Assembly: GCA_905221605.1 (NCBI GenBank)
Contig: CAJNDS010002766.1
Location: 122,001-186,000, forward strand
Direction of reading: 5' to 3'
DNA: 64,000 bases
Source: Symbiodinium natans
Lineage: Eukaryota > Sar > Dinophyceae > Suessiales > Symbiodiniaceae
In this document: positions 1 through 10,673 of the stretch, piece after piece
Position numbering within the stretch: position 1 is the first letter of the stretch
Layout of the letters: each line of letters starts with the position of its first letter
Program-made: the position numbers and the translations under genes
The notes under the pieces: model-generated
The model's database searches: none
What the model was told of the DNA's origin: nothing
The model's input: the letters and a program-made list of their open reading frames with translations, nothing else

Positions 1-3000
1 CAGAAGAACGAGAGGAAAGGCAACTCTATGGAGAAAAGATCTATAGAGCTCTTCTTGAGGATGGAAAGGCTGATAAGGCCTATGTGGGCAAAATCACTGG
101 GATGCTGTTGGGTCGTACAATGGAAGAGATACAGGAGTGTGTTGCAGACCATGCATTCCTGGACGCGGAAGCTCGGCGCGCGTATGGCATCTTGCAAAGT
201 GATGGTTGGAAGCCCGATGGTGCAGAAAGCGCAGGCTTGGGAAAGACATCCACCTTTTCCCGAAAACAGTACCACAACGCGCTCTTCGAACTGGCATGTA
301 GGAAAAGGAGATTTACTCGACCAGTTGTGGGTGAAGCGGTGGCAACGTTGCTGAGTCAAGGCAAAGATGAACTTTGGAACGCGCTTTGGCTGGACACCAA
401 GCGGTTTTTGCAGGAGCTTGATGGTGCAGTGGAATCCATGAGTAAAAGGGAGAACAAGCCAATGGAAGCCTACATGGATCCCGATCAGTACAAGAAAGCT
501 CACCTGACGCCAAAAACTGTGTCGCCGGGGTACAGTAAACTGTGCAAGTTCTTCAATCAGGGGAGGTGTCGCAATGGAGATGAGTGTTCCTATGAACATC
601 GTCGTTATGGTGAAGGTTGGCCAGGAGGAGGATCAACTGAGCCAAAGAACAGCCAAAAAGCTGGAGACGAGGTGGGGATATTGGTGAACCCCCTACGGAA
701 GAAGGCACAGTGGACGAGGCACAGCAGGAGCGGGAGGATTTTGCTTTCAGAGCCAAGTACAACTTTGGTAAAGGTGCATCAAAGGGTGAATCGGTGTCAG
801 TCGAGCCAAAGAGGCAGATGTGTCTGTATTACAACCAAGGAGAAGGTTGTAAATATGGAAACTCCTGCAGATATTCGCACGATGAAAAGGCGGTTTTGGA
901 AGGGACTTGGGAGCCCGGCAGATCTTGGGACAATGCGTCTCGGAAGGCCCTAAGGGAGGCAGGGTTCCATCATTGCTGCTTCGACTACTACCTCAGAGGG
1001 AGATGTCGCGTGCGATATGGCTGCAAGTACTCTCACGAAGAAATGTCTGAAGACCGGCTGGCCCAATTGAAGCATCTGGTGAACTTGGCGAACCATGTGT
1101 CATTTCAAAGGGGAAGAGGATTGGAGATTCCCGACAGGAACGCCTTTCAACCACCGGTAAGTGGGGGAGCAGAATCTTCGTCATCCTCGGCACCAAAAGC
1201 GCTGCAAATGACCAATGTGTCACAGGAAATCGGTGAAGGTGATACACTGGATGGAACGGATGGAGAGGTACAAAAGGATTCGGTGGCAGCGTCTACCGCG
1301 GTACGTCTTCAGGATCCTGAAGAGCCAATAGAACATTGGATGGCTCGCAACAACCACTTGTGGGTGTATCCACCTCACGTAAGTGATGTTATGATCAAGC
1401 TGGGTGTCACCAACGTCAAAGAGCTACAAGAGTATATCTTTGTGGAGGATTTGGTGGAAAAAGGAGTTAACAAGGTGACGGCCTGCAAAATTCTGCAATT
1501 GGTGGGTGGTGTTCAATACCGGCCAACGTCGCCGGATGTGGCTGTTTCTACCAACGCGTCGGTACGCATGGAGCAATCTTCTGGAAGCCGAGAAGCTGGA
1601 AGAGATGGGGTGAGAACTATTTCTCAGGTGCGTGAAGCTGAAGGTCCTGGTACAAAGGAGATGCCGCGAGGGTCTTATCGAGAGATTTTCGACACCGGCA
1701 AGTACCGTGACGCATGGACGCTTGCGCAGAGATCCCCGCTGTGCGTGCAGAGGTTGCGATTGGTGGGAGTTGGAATGCCACCGGTGAACCCGCCAACAAA
1801 GGCGTATCGGTCAAGATCAAACCCTGTGAAAAGGGGAAGGCCCTTGCTGGATAAAAAACAGGTGCGACAGGTGCCACGCTCTCGCTCACAACGGCGAGTG
1901 CAGCCGGCGGAAGTGGTGGAAAAGCCAAAGCCGACGGAACCAGTTAAGCCCCGCGGTGGTTTGTCGTACCCATTCAGCAGAGCGTGGGCAGATTTGGTGG
2001 ATGATGATGATCAAACGGGAGTTTTGGTCTCCTATGCAGATTCCTCAGGCGATTCAAGCGAGGAAGAAACCAACAGCGCGAGACGCCTGAGGGAAATCTT
2101 TTTGCGAGAAAGGGATTCACAAAGAACTGCGATGAGTGGCAATGTTCCAATGGCTGGTTCTTCAAGCCCCAATGATGGGCAGAAAAAATCGGTTCACCTT
2201 GGCGAAGGGCGCGACAAAGCGTCGCGGGGGGAGACCCGCCAAGAAGTGACTTCTCAAGTTTTTTCGCTACCACAACCTTCTCGTCGAACTGAACAGTCTC
2301 AAAAAAGAGCAAGGGATGGCTCAGTTATAGTTGGTTCGCTGGCGGTGGGCTCCACGGATGAGGTTTTACCTGGGCAAGGTGTTGCTGGACAGGTGAATGG
2401 ATCTGAAAGCGCTCAAGTTCTTCCTGGGCAAGAAGTGGCTGGACAGGAGACGGCGCTGGAAGGAGCAGTGCAAATTTCTGGCGAGGAGACTGACCAAAAA
2501 GAAGGAGAAGATGGGAGCAATGAACTCCGTGGTGATGGTGCGAAGACATTGGATGTTCGTCCGGTGAAGAAGGACCCTCAGCAATTGCTTATTAAAGGCC
2601 TTCTGAATCGGATTTATTGGAAGGTTGCTGTCGGCAAGTTGCCTGTGGGGCAAAGGGACTGTCAGAAGGGGTCCAATAAGATGGATCGAAATTTGGTTAT
2701 TAGCGTGTCATCCGAAGGTGCAAGCGAACAGGATTTGAACCTGGCACTGGAGGACGATGCTGATCAGTCAATGGATGATGGTGCAATGGTGGTCATGGTG
2801 TATGATCCACGAATGCTGATTCAGTCGCCAACAACTGATTGGGTTATGCGTCGCGGTTTGACCGATCGTACCATCTGGCCGGCAATAGCAACTGCGGCAC
2901 AGAGGATATGTGCTGAAATGGTTCAAGTGGATGAATTGAATGCCCAGCTAGGGACTGGGACACTCCTTTTTCAAAGGAGAGATCAAGGACATTATGGTGA

Positions 3001-5479
3001 TTTGCATCATTCGTTCCATGACAATCCGTGCCTGCCGGTGGTGGGAAATTATCCTCTCTCGGTGATGGGTGCATTGCTGTCTCCTGGTCTGGAAGGGGAA
3101 TTCAAAAATACTGATAAGTTTGGAACTGCTATGGAGGCAATTGCCTACGATTGGAGTCGCAGTCCAGGCATGGAAGTTCACGTTGAACTTATGGCGAGGG
3201 TAGCCAAATTGGCTGCTCCGTTCCTTACCCTAGGAGGCCAAGGGTCAGTGGTGAATTCGGAATTTCTCTGGCAGCGCGGGAAGGCTCAATTGATGGAGTT
3301 TCTTCAGGCGGCGACATGTGCCGATCAATTGGAGGTTCTCTGGAAAAGGATGGACGACGATGCTGATGAGGAAGTGGGTCCTTCCACAACGGTGCTGGAG
3401 ATTCTTGGACAGGAAGATGCGGTACTTGATCAAGGGAACAATGAATCCCTTATTCCCATTGAAGATGCTGGAGGTGAGACAATTGGTGACACTGGAAGGG
3501 ATGGCAAAGCGCCAGAAGTTTCTCCAGAAGAGGAGACATCCAGTGGGTCGTCAAGATTGGCTGGCACAAGGATGTTCTTGTGGTCAGTGTACTCTCGCGT
3601 TGCTTCCAACTGAGATTTTTCTACGCAGGACCGCACGACTGGTAAGATCTTTGACAGCACAAAGGGGTATCCTGGTGAAGGACCAGACAATGGTGATGAT
3701 TTTTCCTCTAAGAGGAACTTACCCTGGATCTCTGAAGACTACCTCGACGAAGTGGTGTCAAAAAAGATGGAAAGGTCTTCAGATATGGATAGGTTGGATG
3801 GGTTTGTTCCGGAAAGTGAGGGACAGTTGGAAAAGGTAGAGGTGGAGAATGTTACTGCCTCTAGAATTCTTATGGCTCTTTGGAAAAAGGGATATAGAGC
3901 TGGGTATAGGAGGTTGTGTCGTTCGAATGTATCTGGATGCAAGGTTGGAGCAATGAAACATCCAATCAAAAGGGTGCAGAAGATCGGCACTAGAAAGGCC
4001 TTCGTGAAAATGTTCAATGTTTTTGGATTGTCTCAGCGTGGCTCAGGAGCTGGCGGAAAACCAATCATGAAGGTGGTAGGACCAAGGCCAGGTTTTCCAG
4101 CTGTACTCCAAGCATCAAATACTGATAGCACCTTGGGTGAAGGGAGCAGTTCTCAGGTACGTGGCAATGTTCATGTAGAGCAGAATCGCCCTATGGACCG
4201 GTATGAGGCGGAGCGCTTGGAGAAGAGGAAGAAAGGCTTCTGCTATTGGTTCAGCAGGGGAAAAGATCGCTGCAAATTTGGTGAAAACTGCAAATTCATC
4301 CATTCAGAAGATGATGTGGTGCTGCAATCGTATTGGTGCAAATACTATGTGGCTGGGAGACCCTGCTTCGCTGGAAAGGAGTGTGCGTTCTCGCATGATG
4401 CAACTGGTGTAAGGTGTATCCAGTTTGCTCAGTCTGGGAAGTGTCGTTATGGGGACAGGTGTGTCTTTGAGCATGGTGATCCGCTGGATGAACAGAGGCC
4501 AAGGTCTCCAAGGACGCCCCCAAGGGACGGTCCAAGGAGAAGTTCTGGTGCAAAAGGTGGAGAAAAGGAGATCTCTCCTGAACGGTTCGATGACGGTGAG
4601 GAGGATTTCATGGTTTACGATGATGATACCAAAATGGTGGAACTGTTGATGGAGGCGATTTCATTTATGTCCAATGGCAAGTCAGATTTGGCTCGTGCCG
4701 AGGCGGACCCGCTGTTCAAACTCCTGAAATTCAAAGGAGACACCGACCAACTGGATAGAGAATGGTGTTCGTGGACCACTGGTATGCTGTCCTTGCTGGA
4801 ACTTCACGAAATAGTGAAGTCGTATGAGGTTTCGCTGGCGGAGGTGGAAGAATGGGTCAATGACCTGAGGATATGGTTCGAGCGAGCCAACGTGGTAGAA
4901 GAGAAAGATCCCAAAAGGGGCAAAAAGAGGTCCCTAGAAAGGGAGTCCAGCAAGGATATTCCTGCCGAAAAGGAGGTGGTTGAGACTTCGGAGACGGAGG
5001 TTGCCGTTGAGGAAGAGGTGAAAAAGGTCAAAAAGAAGAGGAAAACTGCAGCTATCGAGGATCCTTATACTCTCATGGTTCCAAAGCCGAAGAAGATGCC
5101 GGCGATCATTGAGAAGGGTGGATCATCATCCAATGCGGTGGTTTCTGCAGGGGAAAAAGCCTCGAAAATGCGCACAAAGTCAAGCGTCGTGGGAAAGACG
5201 AAGAAGAAGGAGAAAAGTCAAAGCCCCAAAAAGGAAGAGGTGGTAGTGGTGAAAGGTCCTGAGGAAAAGGATCGTTCCTCTGATGTGGATGCGCAAGCGT
5301 CTACCGCTGTGGATGCAGAGCTGGGTCAATCTTGCCAAGCGATTGAGGACGCAAAGAGAGAAGGATTGGTATCCTCAATTCAAAGGTGCGTGCAGGATCC
5401 TGTTCTTACAGTTTCGGACCTAGAGTATGTTCTGCTGCGACTTCACCTCAGTATCGATACCCATCGGAAGAAGAAGTGA
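1..5479 (+). CDS. MLLE (PABC) domain plus six CCCH zinc-finger protein, 5'-partial, with one frame change and one in-frame stop
   Basis: The frame is open at the left edge (codons from base 3). Bases ~24-195 encode a region with KITGMLL at 90-110 and a helical EARRAYGIL tail, the hallmark of the MLLE/PABC domain of poly(A)-binding protein and UBR5, which binds PAM2 peptides. CCCH fingers follow at ~543-600 (CX7CX5CX3H), ~821-880, ~975-1040, ~4239-4305, ~4338-4396 and ~4410-4474. A SAM-like helical stretch lies at ~1375-1510. The rest is acidic and low complexity, with Lys-rich nuclear-signal-like runs near the end (~4920-5220). Reading passes from frame 3 to frame 2 between ~640 and 700, and a TGA at 3611-3613 splits the frame. 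Removing a 42-nt GT...AG stretch (3587-3628) would restore it. An RNA-binding or mRNA-regulatory role is inferred. A CCCH-bearing retroelement ORF is an alternative, but no reverse transcriptase is present. Confidence 0.72.
3587..3628 (+). other. Candidate 42-nt intron removing the in-frame stop
   Basis: The stretch begins GTGTAC, carries CTGAG then a T-rich run, and ends CTACGCAG. It contains the TGA at 3611-3613. Of the GT positions I tested upstream of this AG, only this one keeps the frame. Protein-like acidic sequence continues in the same frame after the stop to 5479. A 42-nt intron is unusually short, so readthrough or a pseudogene remains possible. Confidence 0.35.
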
Positions 5480-6054
5480 CTGGATGGTATGGATGAAGGG
5501 ATGGTTTTTCTCTTTCTGAAGACAGGTGTGCTGGGTCAGCCAATGCGCTGAAAATACGGTGGTTACTATTAAGGGTATGGAAATCCCTGATAGTAGAAGT
5601 CAGTAGCTTTTTGCGTAGCGAAGACCACGGTTCGTGGTGAAGAAGACCGAAGAGTCTTCAATGACAAGAGGATCATGGTGAAAAAAGATTCTCTGTGGTT
5701 AGTGGGTTTAGCCAATGTGCTATAAATTCGTCCTGGATGACGTAAAACCATAATGTGCATTTCAGGCAGCTGGCTGCTGCCCTAATGGCAGTTTTTGGCC
5801 AAAGGTCTGCACCTCCAATGTGTGTCCTAGGAAATCCTAGGACAGGGGGAGTGCGGAGCTGCAGTTGGTATTGTAGAAAGGAGTTGGTGTTGGAAGTTGA
5901 AGGGTCAATGTACCCGGTAATCTTCATGGCTCAAGACTGGGCTATGCGCCTGGTAGCAAAAAGAAGTTTTGAGTTCCTGTTGTTTGCTGGTTGGTTCAGG
6001 GTGAAATCTTTGGCGACTGTTGGGGTTGGTTTCCTCTCCCTTTCGGTTGCCCCC
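5480..6054. other. 3' flank of the CCCH gene, no gene seen
   Basis: No frame here has recognisable coding content. The sequence lacks telomeric repeats until about 6055, where CCCTAAA units begin, so its composition matches the gene to the left. It is probably 3' UTR and flank, or the 3' tail of an inserted element. Confidence 0.4.
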
Positions 6055-6137
6055 CGTACCCCAAACCCTAAACCCTAAACCCTAAACCCGAGAAGCCAAC
6101 TGAAGCTAACAACTCAAGCTTCTGTCAGGCAGAGAAA

Positions 6138-6191
<54 letters not shown>

Positions 6192-6615
6192 GTGAGGAGG
6201 GCCTCATGTCCTTTTGAGACAGAATAGTCATAACCGTAGCAGTCACGAGAGTCGTCATAGTAGTAATCAGAGCCTAATCATCATCCTAATCACCCGAATT
6301 ACACAAGCACACAAAACAATAGTCACTAGCCATAATAACAATCAATATGTAAGTCACACTCACAAAGTTTACCTCAGTAGTGATAGTCATACGAGTACTA
6401 TTCCACAAAGCATCATCAGAATAAACGTAATCGTTGTCATACAAATAACTACCGGAAGATGCGGAACCATAGTCATATTCACAATCATCATCAAAATGGC
6501 AGTCATATTGCAAGAGCCCAAAAAACCATCATAATCATAAACTGTTCTTCATATATTCCCTGAACCCTAATCCCGAAAACCTAAACCCTAAACCCTAAAC
6601 CCTAAACCCTAAACC
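6055..6615. repeat. Telomeric heptamers, (CA)n microsatellite and AT-rich low-complexity stretch
   Basis: CCCTAAA units occur at ~6061-6090 and ~6575-6615. A pure CA dinucleotide run spans ~6140-6189. The stretch between is rich in CAT/ATA triplets and has no convincing coding frame. This interval is the strand switch between the plus-strand gene on the left and the minus-strand genes on the right. Confidence 0.75.
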
Positions 6616-6639
6616 TGTAATCATAAGTAGTCCTACTGG

Positions 6640-9060
6640 CCATGTCGGGGTTACTGCCCAACCTGATCCTGCCGAATCGGCGAGCGTCCGTCATGGCAAA
6701 GCAAGTGCCGTCGGACATTTTTATCTCCACCTGGGGATCACTTGCTACCCAAAGGATCCATGTACCCATATAGTACATACTTGGGCCTTAAAGGCTTTCC
6801 TACATAGTAGCTTTAAGGCTCAAGTATATTCTACATAGGTACATGGATCCTTAGGCCCTTAGGGTTAGGGCTTGGTGTTTCGGGTTCTGTTCAAACCCGA
6901 GTACACATCAGACCAGCACGCTGGGTATACGGAGCAGGTTTAGCTCACATCAGTTCGCAAGAATACGTGTTCACGCGAGTGGGAAGAATTACATCAGCAG
7001 CCAGAACATGTGTTTCAAAGCATGCCCCTTGTGTATTTCTAGACCTCGTAGCCACCAGACTAGAGCAAACTTTGTACACTATACTTGGGATCCGAGTACC
7101 AATGTGGGGGCTTCCAAAAATAGGGGAACCCTTTTTGGGCGAGAAGTTCCCATGGAAGAATCATTCCGAAACTACTTGGAGGTTCATGAACTGTACCTAG
7201 AACCCGATTACAACATATGATAACCCTATTAAGAGTACTTTCGGGGCTTCTGATTGGGTTACTCAGCACCCTGGACCTCCAAGTACCCTAAACCCAAACC
7301 TCTAAACCCCAAACCCTAAACCCCAAATCCCCAACCGCAATACCCTGAACCGCGAAGTCCCCGTAAACCCTAAACCCTAAACCTTAAACCCTAAACCCTA
7401 AACCCCAAACCCTAAACCGCAAACCCTAAACCCTGTAAACCCTAAACCTAGTGGGCACTGAAGTGGAGTCTCTGGGGCTTTTGTGCCCCCTTATCACACT
7501 CCGAAGAACATCTCGGCGCCACCTTGCAGAACTTTGGCGGCCACTTCTTGGGGTCCTCCTGCACAAGCAAGAGGGGTTTAGGGTTTAGGGTTTAGGGTTT
7601 AGGGTTTAGGGTTTAGGGTTTAGGTTTAGGGTTTAGGGTTTGCTTTCAACTTGGACAGGCAGATTACCCAGTGCTCCTCCCGCTGCCTAACGTACACGAG
7701 GGCTTTCTTTCCCTTCACGCGGAAGCTGCCAGACCTGAAGGAGGATCCCTTGTATACCTCTGGCAATCCTAAACTGGTAGGCTTGGGGGCCCTATATACA
7801 TATTATGAGGATTATATAGGGACTAAGTGTAAAAAATCTCGGAAAAGAAGTTCAAGCCTACCCCTGCAAACCCCAAAACCGCATAAACCCCGAGGGCCCA
7901 TACCTCAGGCATCCCTTAGACAGGGCCATAGTAGCGGACCGCCCGAGGGTCTGAACCCAAAAAGGAGTTCGGGCCTTTCCATAACGTTAATTACTTAACG
8001 AACAAACGCTGGTCACGAAGAAGCTCTAAACCCTAAACCCTAAACCCTGAACCCTGAACCCTAAACCCTAAACCCTAAACCCTGTTAGGGTAAAGATTAG
8101 AGGGCTCTTGGGGCTTAGGGCGACTCAGCCGCGCGCATGCCGAGATGGAACATGGGATGTGGCCTGGCATGGCTCTCTTGAGGTAGGGAATCATGTGCCC
8201 TACTCGGAGGTTTAGGTTTAGGGTTTAGGGTTTTTGGTTTAGGGTTTAGGGTTTAAGGTTCAGGGTTTAGGGGTTTTTGGTTTATGGTTTATGGTTTAGG
8301 GTTCAATACTTTGTAACCCAACTATAAGTGTGGTTATAGCCCACTTCCTTAAGTAGTCTAGTAGGGTGATAAGCGAGTGATAAGTGCAATTATCATCGGG
8401 TTACTAAGAACCATGAAGGTTCCCCGCCCTAAACCCTAAACCCTAAACCCTAAACCCGAAACCCTAAACCCTAAACCCTAAACCCTAAACCCTAAACCCT
8501 AAACCCTAAACCCTAAACCCTAAACCCTAAACCCTAAACCTGACGGGTTGTGAGATGCTTGTGCTTGAATGCCAGGAGTGCCCCGCATCCATTTCAAACC
8601 TTAGCAGGCAAGGAGGAGGAATATAGGGGCCTGAATAATGAGAATAGGGTTTTGGGGGATATTATTGTATCCAGCGAGCTCCCGCAATTCCTTTCTGGGG
8701 TAATATAGGGGCCTGAATAATGAGAATAGGGTTTTGGGGGGTCATTCTTGTATAATTACAAAGGGACCATATGGGAACACCATTAAAGAATGAGAATAGG
8801 GTTTTGGGGGTTCTTATTGTATAATTACAAAGGGACCATAATGGGAACACCATTAAAGCAATTGTATCATTACAAAGGGACCATATGGGGAACACCATTA
8901 AAGTAATTGTATCATTACAAAGGGACCATAGGGGAACACCATTAAAGTCATAGTCCGAGCCCTATACAAGGCCCAAGTTGCCGAAGGACTGCGTCAGACT
9001 TGAGCCCCGAGCCAGAGCTGCTTGCCCCAGCGCCTGGCACCATCTCTCAGAGCCCACACA
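6640..9060 (-). CDS. Fpg/MutM-type DNA glycosylase, N-domain exons only (probably truncated or incomplete)
   Basis: Read on the minus strand, five separated exons line up in order with the N-terminal domain of plant/fungal-type formamidopyrimidine-DNA glycosylases. ~8995-9050 gives ARRWGKQLWL (the conserved Arg-x-Gly-Lys region). ~8120-8180 gives PHPMFHLGMRAA (the HFGMTG core). ~7650-7735 gives GSFRVKGKKALVYVRQ. ~7520-7570 gives EDPKKWPPKF. ~6640-6735 gives DGTCFAMTDARRFGRIRL (the DxRRFG segment). The join at 7519/6727 is in frame and leaves the direct repeat CCACCT at 7519-7524 and 6727-6732. The family excises oxidised bases. I found neither the N-terminal catalytic Pro/Glu exon nor the H2TH or zinc-finger exons. 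Downstream of 6640 there is only low-complexity DNA, so the gene may be a decayed fragment. Introns hold telomeric arrays and inverted-repeat elements. Confidence 0.62.
6746..6851. repeat. Inverted-repeat element, family F, copy 1
   Basis: The ends are inverted copies built on CCCAAAGGATCCATGTACC. The ~106-bp body contains a mirrored CTTGGGCCTTAAAG/CTTTAAGGCTCAAG pair. It lies within the putative intron between the last two glycosylase exons. The second copy is at 16135-16244. Confidence 0.8.
7173..7285. repeat. Inverted-repeat element, family B, copy 1
   Basis: It starts TACTTGGAGGTTCA and ends in the inverted form ACCTCCAAGTA. The centre carries CCCTATTAAGAGTACTT, as in the other family B copies. 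It lies in the same intron as the family F copy. A partial family C element (AAAAATAGGGGAACCCTTTTTGGG) is at ~7105-7150. Confidence 0.75.
7275..7450. repeat. Degenerate CCCTAAA array
   Basis: Repeated CCCTAAA, CCCCAAA and AACCGC variants occupy the intron beside the family B element. Short TTTAGGG arrays in the opposite orientation follow at 7573-7642, so both orientations occur within 300 bp. Confidence 0.9.
8027..8540. repeat. Telomeric arrays in both orientations flanking a family B element
   Basis: CCCTAAA units run at 8027-8083 and again at ~8430-8540 (about 14 units). TTTAGGG variants lie at 8207-8300. A family B-like element with TTTGTAACCCAACTATAAG and a reverse counterpart lies at ~8300-8427. 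A glycosylase exon (HLGM motif) sits at ~8120-8180. Confidence 0.85.
8630..8948. repeat. Intronic tandem repeats (GAATAGGG unit and ATTACAAAGGGACCAT unit)
   Basis: Two interleaved direct repeats are visible. A unit with GGCCTGAATAATGAGAATAG recurs at ~8630 and ~8710, with a third partial copy near 8790. A ~47-bp unit containing ATTACAAAGGGACCAT and GGAACACCATTAAAG recurs four times from ~8750 to 8948. There is no coding content. Confidence 0.85.
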
Positions 9061-9074
9061 CGTTTAACCGTGTT

Positions 9075-9240
9075 AGGGGTTTAGGGGTTTAGGGTTTAGG
9101 GTTTAGGGGTTTAGGGGTTTAGGGTTTTAGGGGTTTAGGGGTTTAGGGGTTTAGGGGTTTAGGGGTTTAGGGGTTTAGGGTTTAGGGTTTAGGGTTGAGG
9201 GGTTAGGGTTTTAGGGTTTAGGGTTTAGGGTTTAGGGGGC
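9075..9240. repeat. TTTAGGGG-type telomeric variant array
   Basis: The array is mostly the octamer TTTAGGGG mixed with TTTAGGG. The same octamer dominates at 14539-14760 and 44315-44458. Confidence 0.9.
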
Positions 9241-9307
9241 AGAGGGGCAGAGGGGCTGGTGAGCCTCTGAATTGCACTCGCAACCTGACTGAAAGAAGGC
9301 TGCATCT

Positions 9308-9610
9308 TTGGTCCGCGAATGCCACCGCGTGCGCGCCCGAGCAAAGGCCCCTCTCTCAATCCCTGTGTGCGAATGGGCAGCGGAGGGCACAACAAGCAAG
9401 ACGACATGTGAGATGCCCACCCCCTGTACATCCGGTGTTCCGGAAAGCCTGGAAATGGAAGGTGCAAAATGTGGAAAACCTTGGCAGTGCCGCGCATCTG
9501 GCAAAGTCACAGACACCAGCAAGAGAGCGCCACTGCCCGGGATTGATGGAAGGTGGCGATGCAAGGGCTTCGGCATGAGGCATCACTGTACAAGTTGCGG
9601 CCCAGAGTGA
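9308..9610 (+). CDS. Possible cysteine-rich open frame, unrecognised
   Basis: This 100-codon frame opens at a GTG rather than an ATG and ends at TGA 9608-9610. The last 70 residues contain paired cysteines and a terminal HHCTSCGPE, which resembles a metal-binding tail. The opposite strand is also open over much of the same stretch, so coding direction is uncertain. It could be a terminal exon or chance. I recognise no family. Confidence 0.2.
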   Translation: MVRECHRVRARAKAPLSIPVCEWAAEGTTSKTTCEMPTPCTSGVPESLEMEGAKCGKPWQCRASGKVTDTSKRAPLPGIDGRWRCKGFGMRHHCTSCGPE

Positions 9611-10670
9611 GAAAAAGCAAGCGTTGAAATGCCGGCCTGTGCTGATCTCAAGGCATCGGGGATGGAAGCTGACTCTGAGTCATGCGCGTCAGCGCCCGAA
9701 AAATTCTGTTCAGCACAGGCACCTGCAGCAGAATGAGATATGCCTGGTCCAATCCAGGCGATCGGCTCATCCTCCTGACAGGTCCTAACCTACCGAAGAC
9801 CCACCGAGGACAGAGCCGTCCTTTGGATCAACTTACGATCCAGGTGCTGCAGACAAGCAGCCATTCAGTGCAGGGCGTGTGCCCGCAACGTTATCATTCA
9901 AGTCCACAGTGAAACTGATGTCTGATCAAAGATACACCATGGGCAGCATGCAGAAGATCGGTATTGGCTCGGAACTGGGTCGGCAAGGATTTCAAACGAG
10001 CTCGGTGTCTCGTGAATCCAAGGCTCGTAGGAGCGGAAAAATCTATCGGACAGCTACAGGTGGGTAAGACTCTTGCAAGAAGGGCACCTACCCACCTGAA
10101 GCCGTCCTAGACTAGAAAATCGATGCCTATCTCCGAGAGTCGAGGTTCCTCTGGTTGAGCACGCCCAAGCTGCAAGGAAGCCCTGGCAGGGGGCATAGGA
10201 GACAGCCATTTGGGGTTTAGGGTTTCGGGTTTAGGGTTTAGGGTTTAGGGTTAGGGTTTACTTGGAGGTTCATGGTATTTAGGAACCCAATTATAACTGT
10301 ATCTGATACCCCAATCATAGCCCTGTAAGGGTACTTAAGGGGCTTCTCAGTGGGTTACAACTGCACGTATAATAGGGTTACTAAGTACCCTGAACCTCCA
10401 AGTGCAGAGAAACTACCCCGACTGCAGCAAAAGCAGCTCTCCAGACCGATGGTCCCTTCTCCCGTGCGCTCAAGTGAAGCTCCGTATGGGTAGGTGTCAA
10501 AAATTAGGGTCCCTTTGTGGACACCCGAAATATTAGGTGCCGTAGTATATTAGGGACGCCAAAAGGGACCATAATTTTTGCCAACCACCCATATCACAGG
10601 AATGCCACAATAACATGCTTTGGAGAGTTGCTCACATCTCTGCCCAGCTGTTGATGCCTCGAACTCCGGC
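9611..10670. other. Intergenic stretch with family B and C elements
   Basis: No convincing exon was found, including the missing N-terminal glycosylase exon. The stretch holds a TTTAGGG array (~10211-10258), a complete family B element (10259-10403) and a family C-like inverted-repeat element (~10488-10589). It lies 3' of the transporter stop codon. Confidence 0.5.
10259..10403. repeat. Inverted-repeat element, family B, full-length copy
   Basis: This ~145-bp element starts TACTTGGAGGTTCATGGTA and ends TACCCTGAACCTCCAAGT, an imperfect inverted repeat. The inner half has GTAAGGGTACTTAAGGGGCTT, shared with the copies at ~11120-11205, 13260-13403 and 61711-61805. Confidence 0.85.
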
Positions 10671-10673
10671 TTC

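Noticed and set aside
3318-3839. 173-codon frame overlapping the CCCH gene
   Set aside because: Its Trp/Arg-rich composition is typical of an alternate-frame shadow. The acidic frame 2 continues on both sides.
8430-8540. Possible CRISPR-like array
   Set aside because: The repeated units are contiguous telomeric heptamers with no unique spacers, and the locus is eukaryotic.
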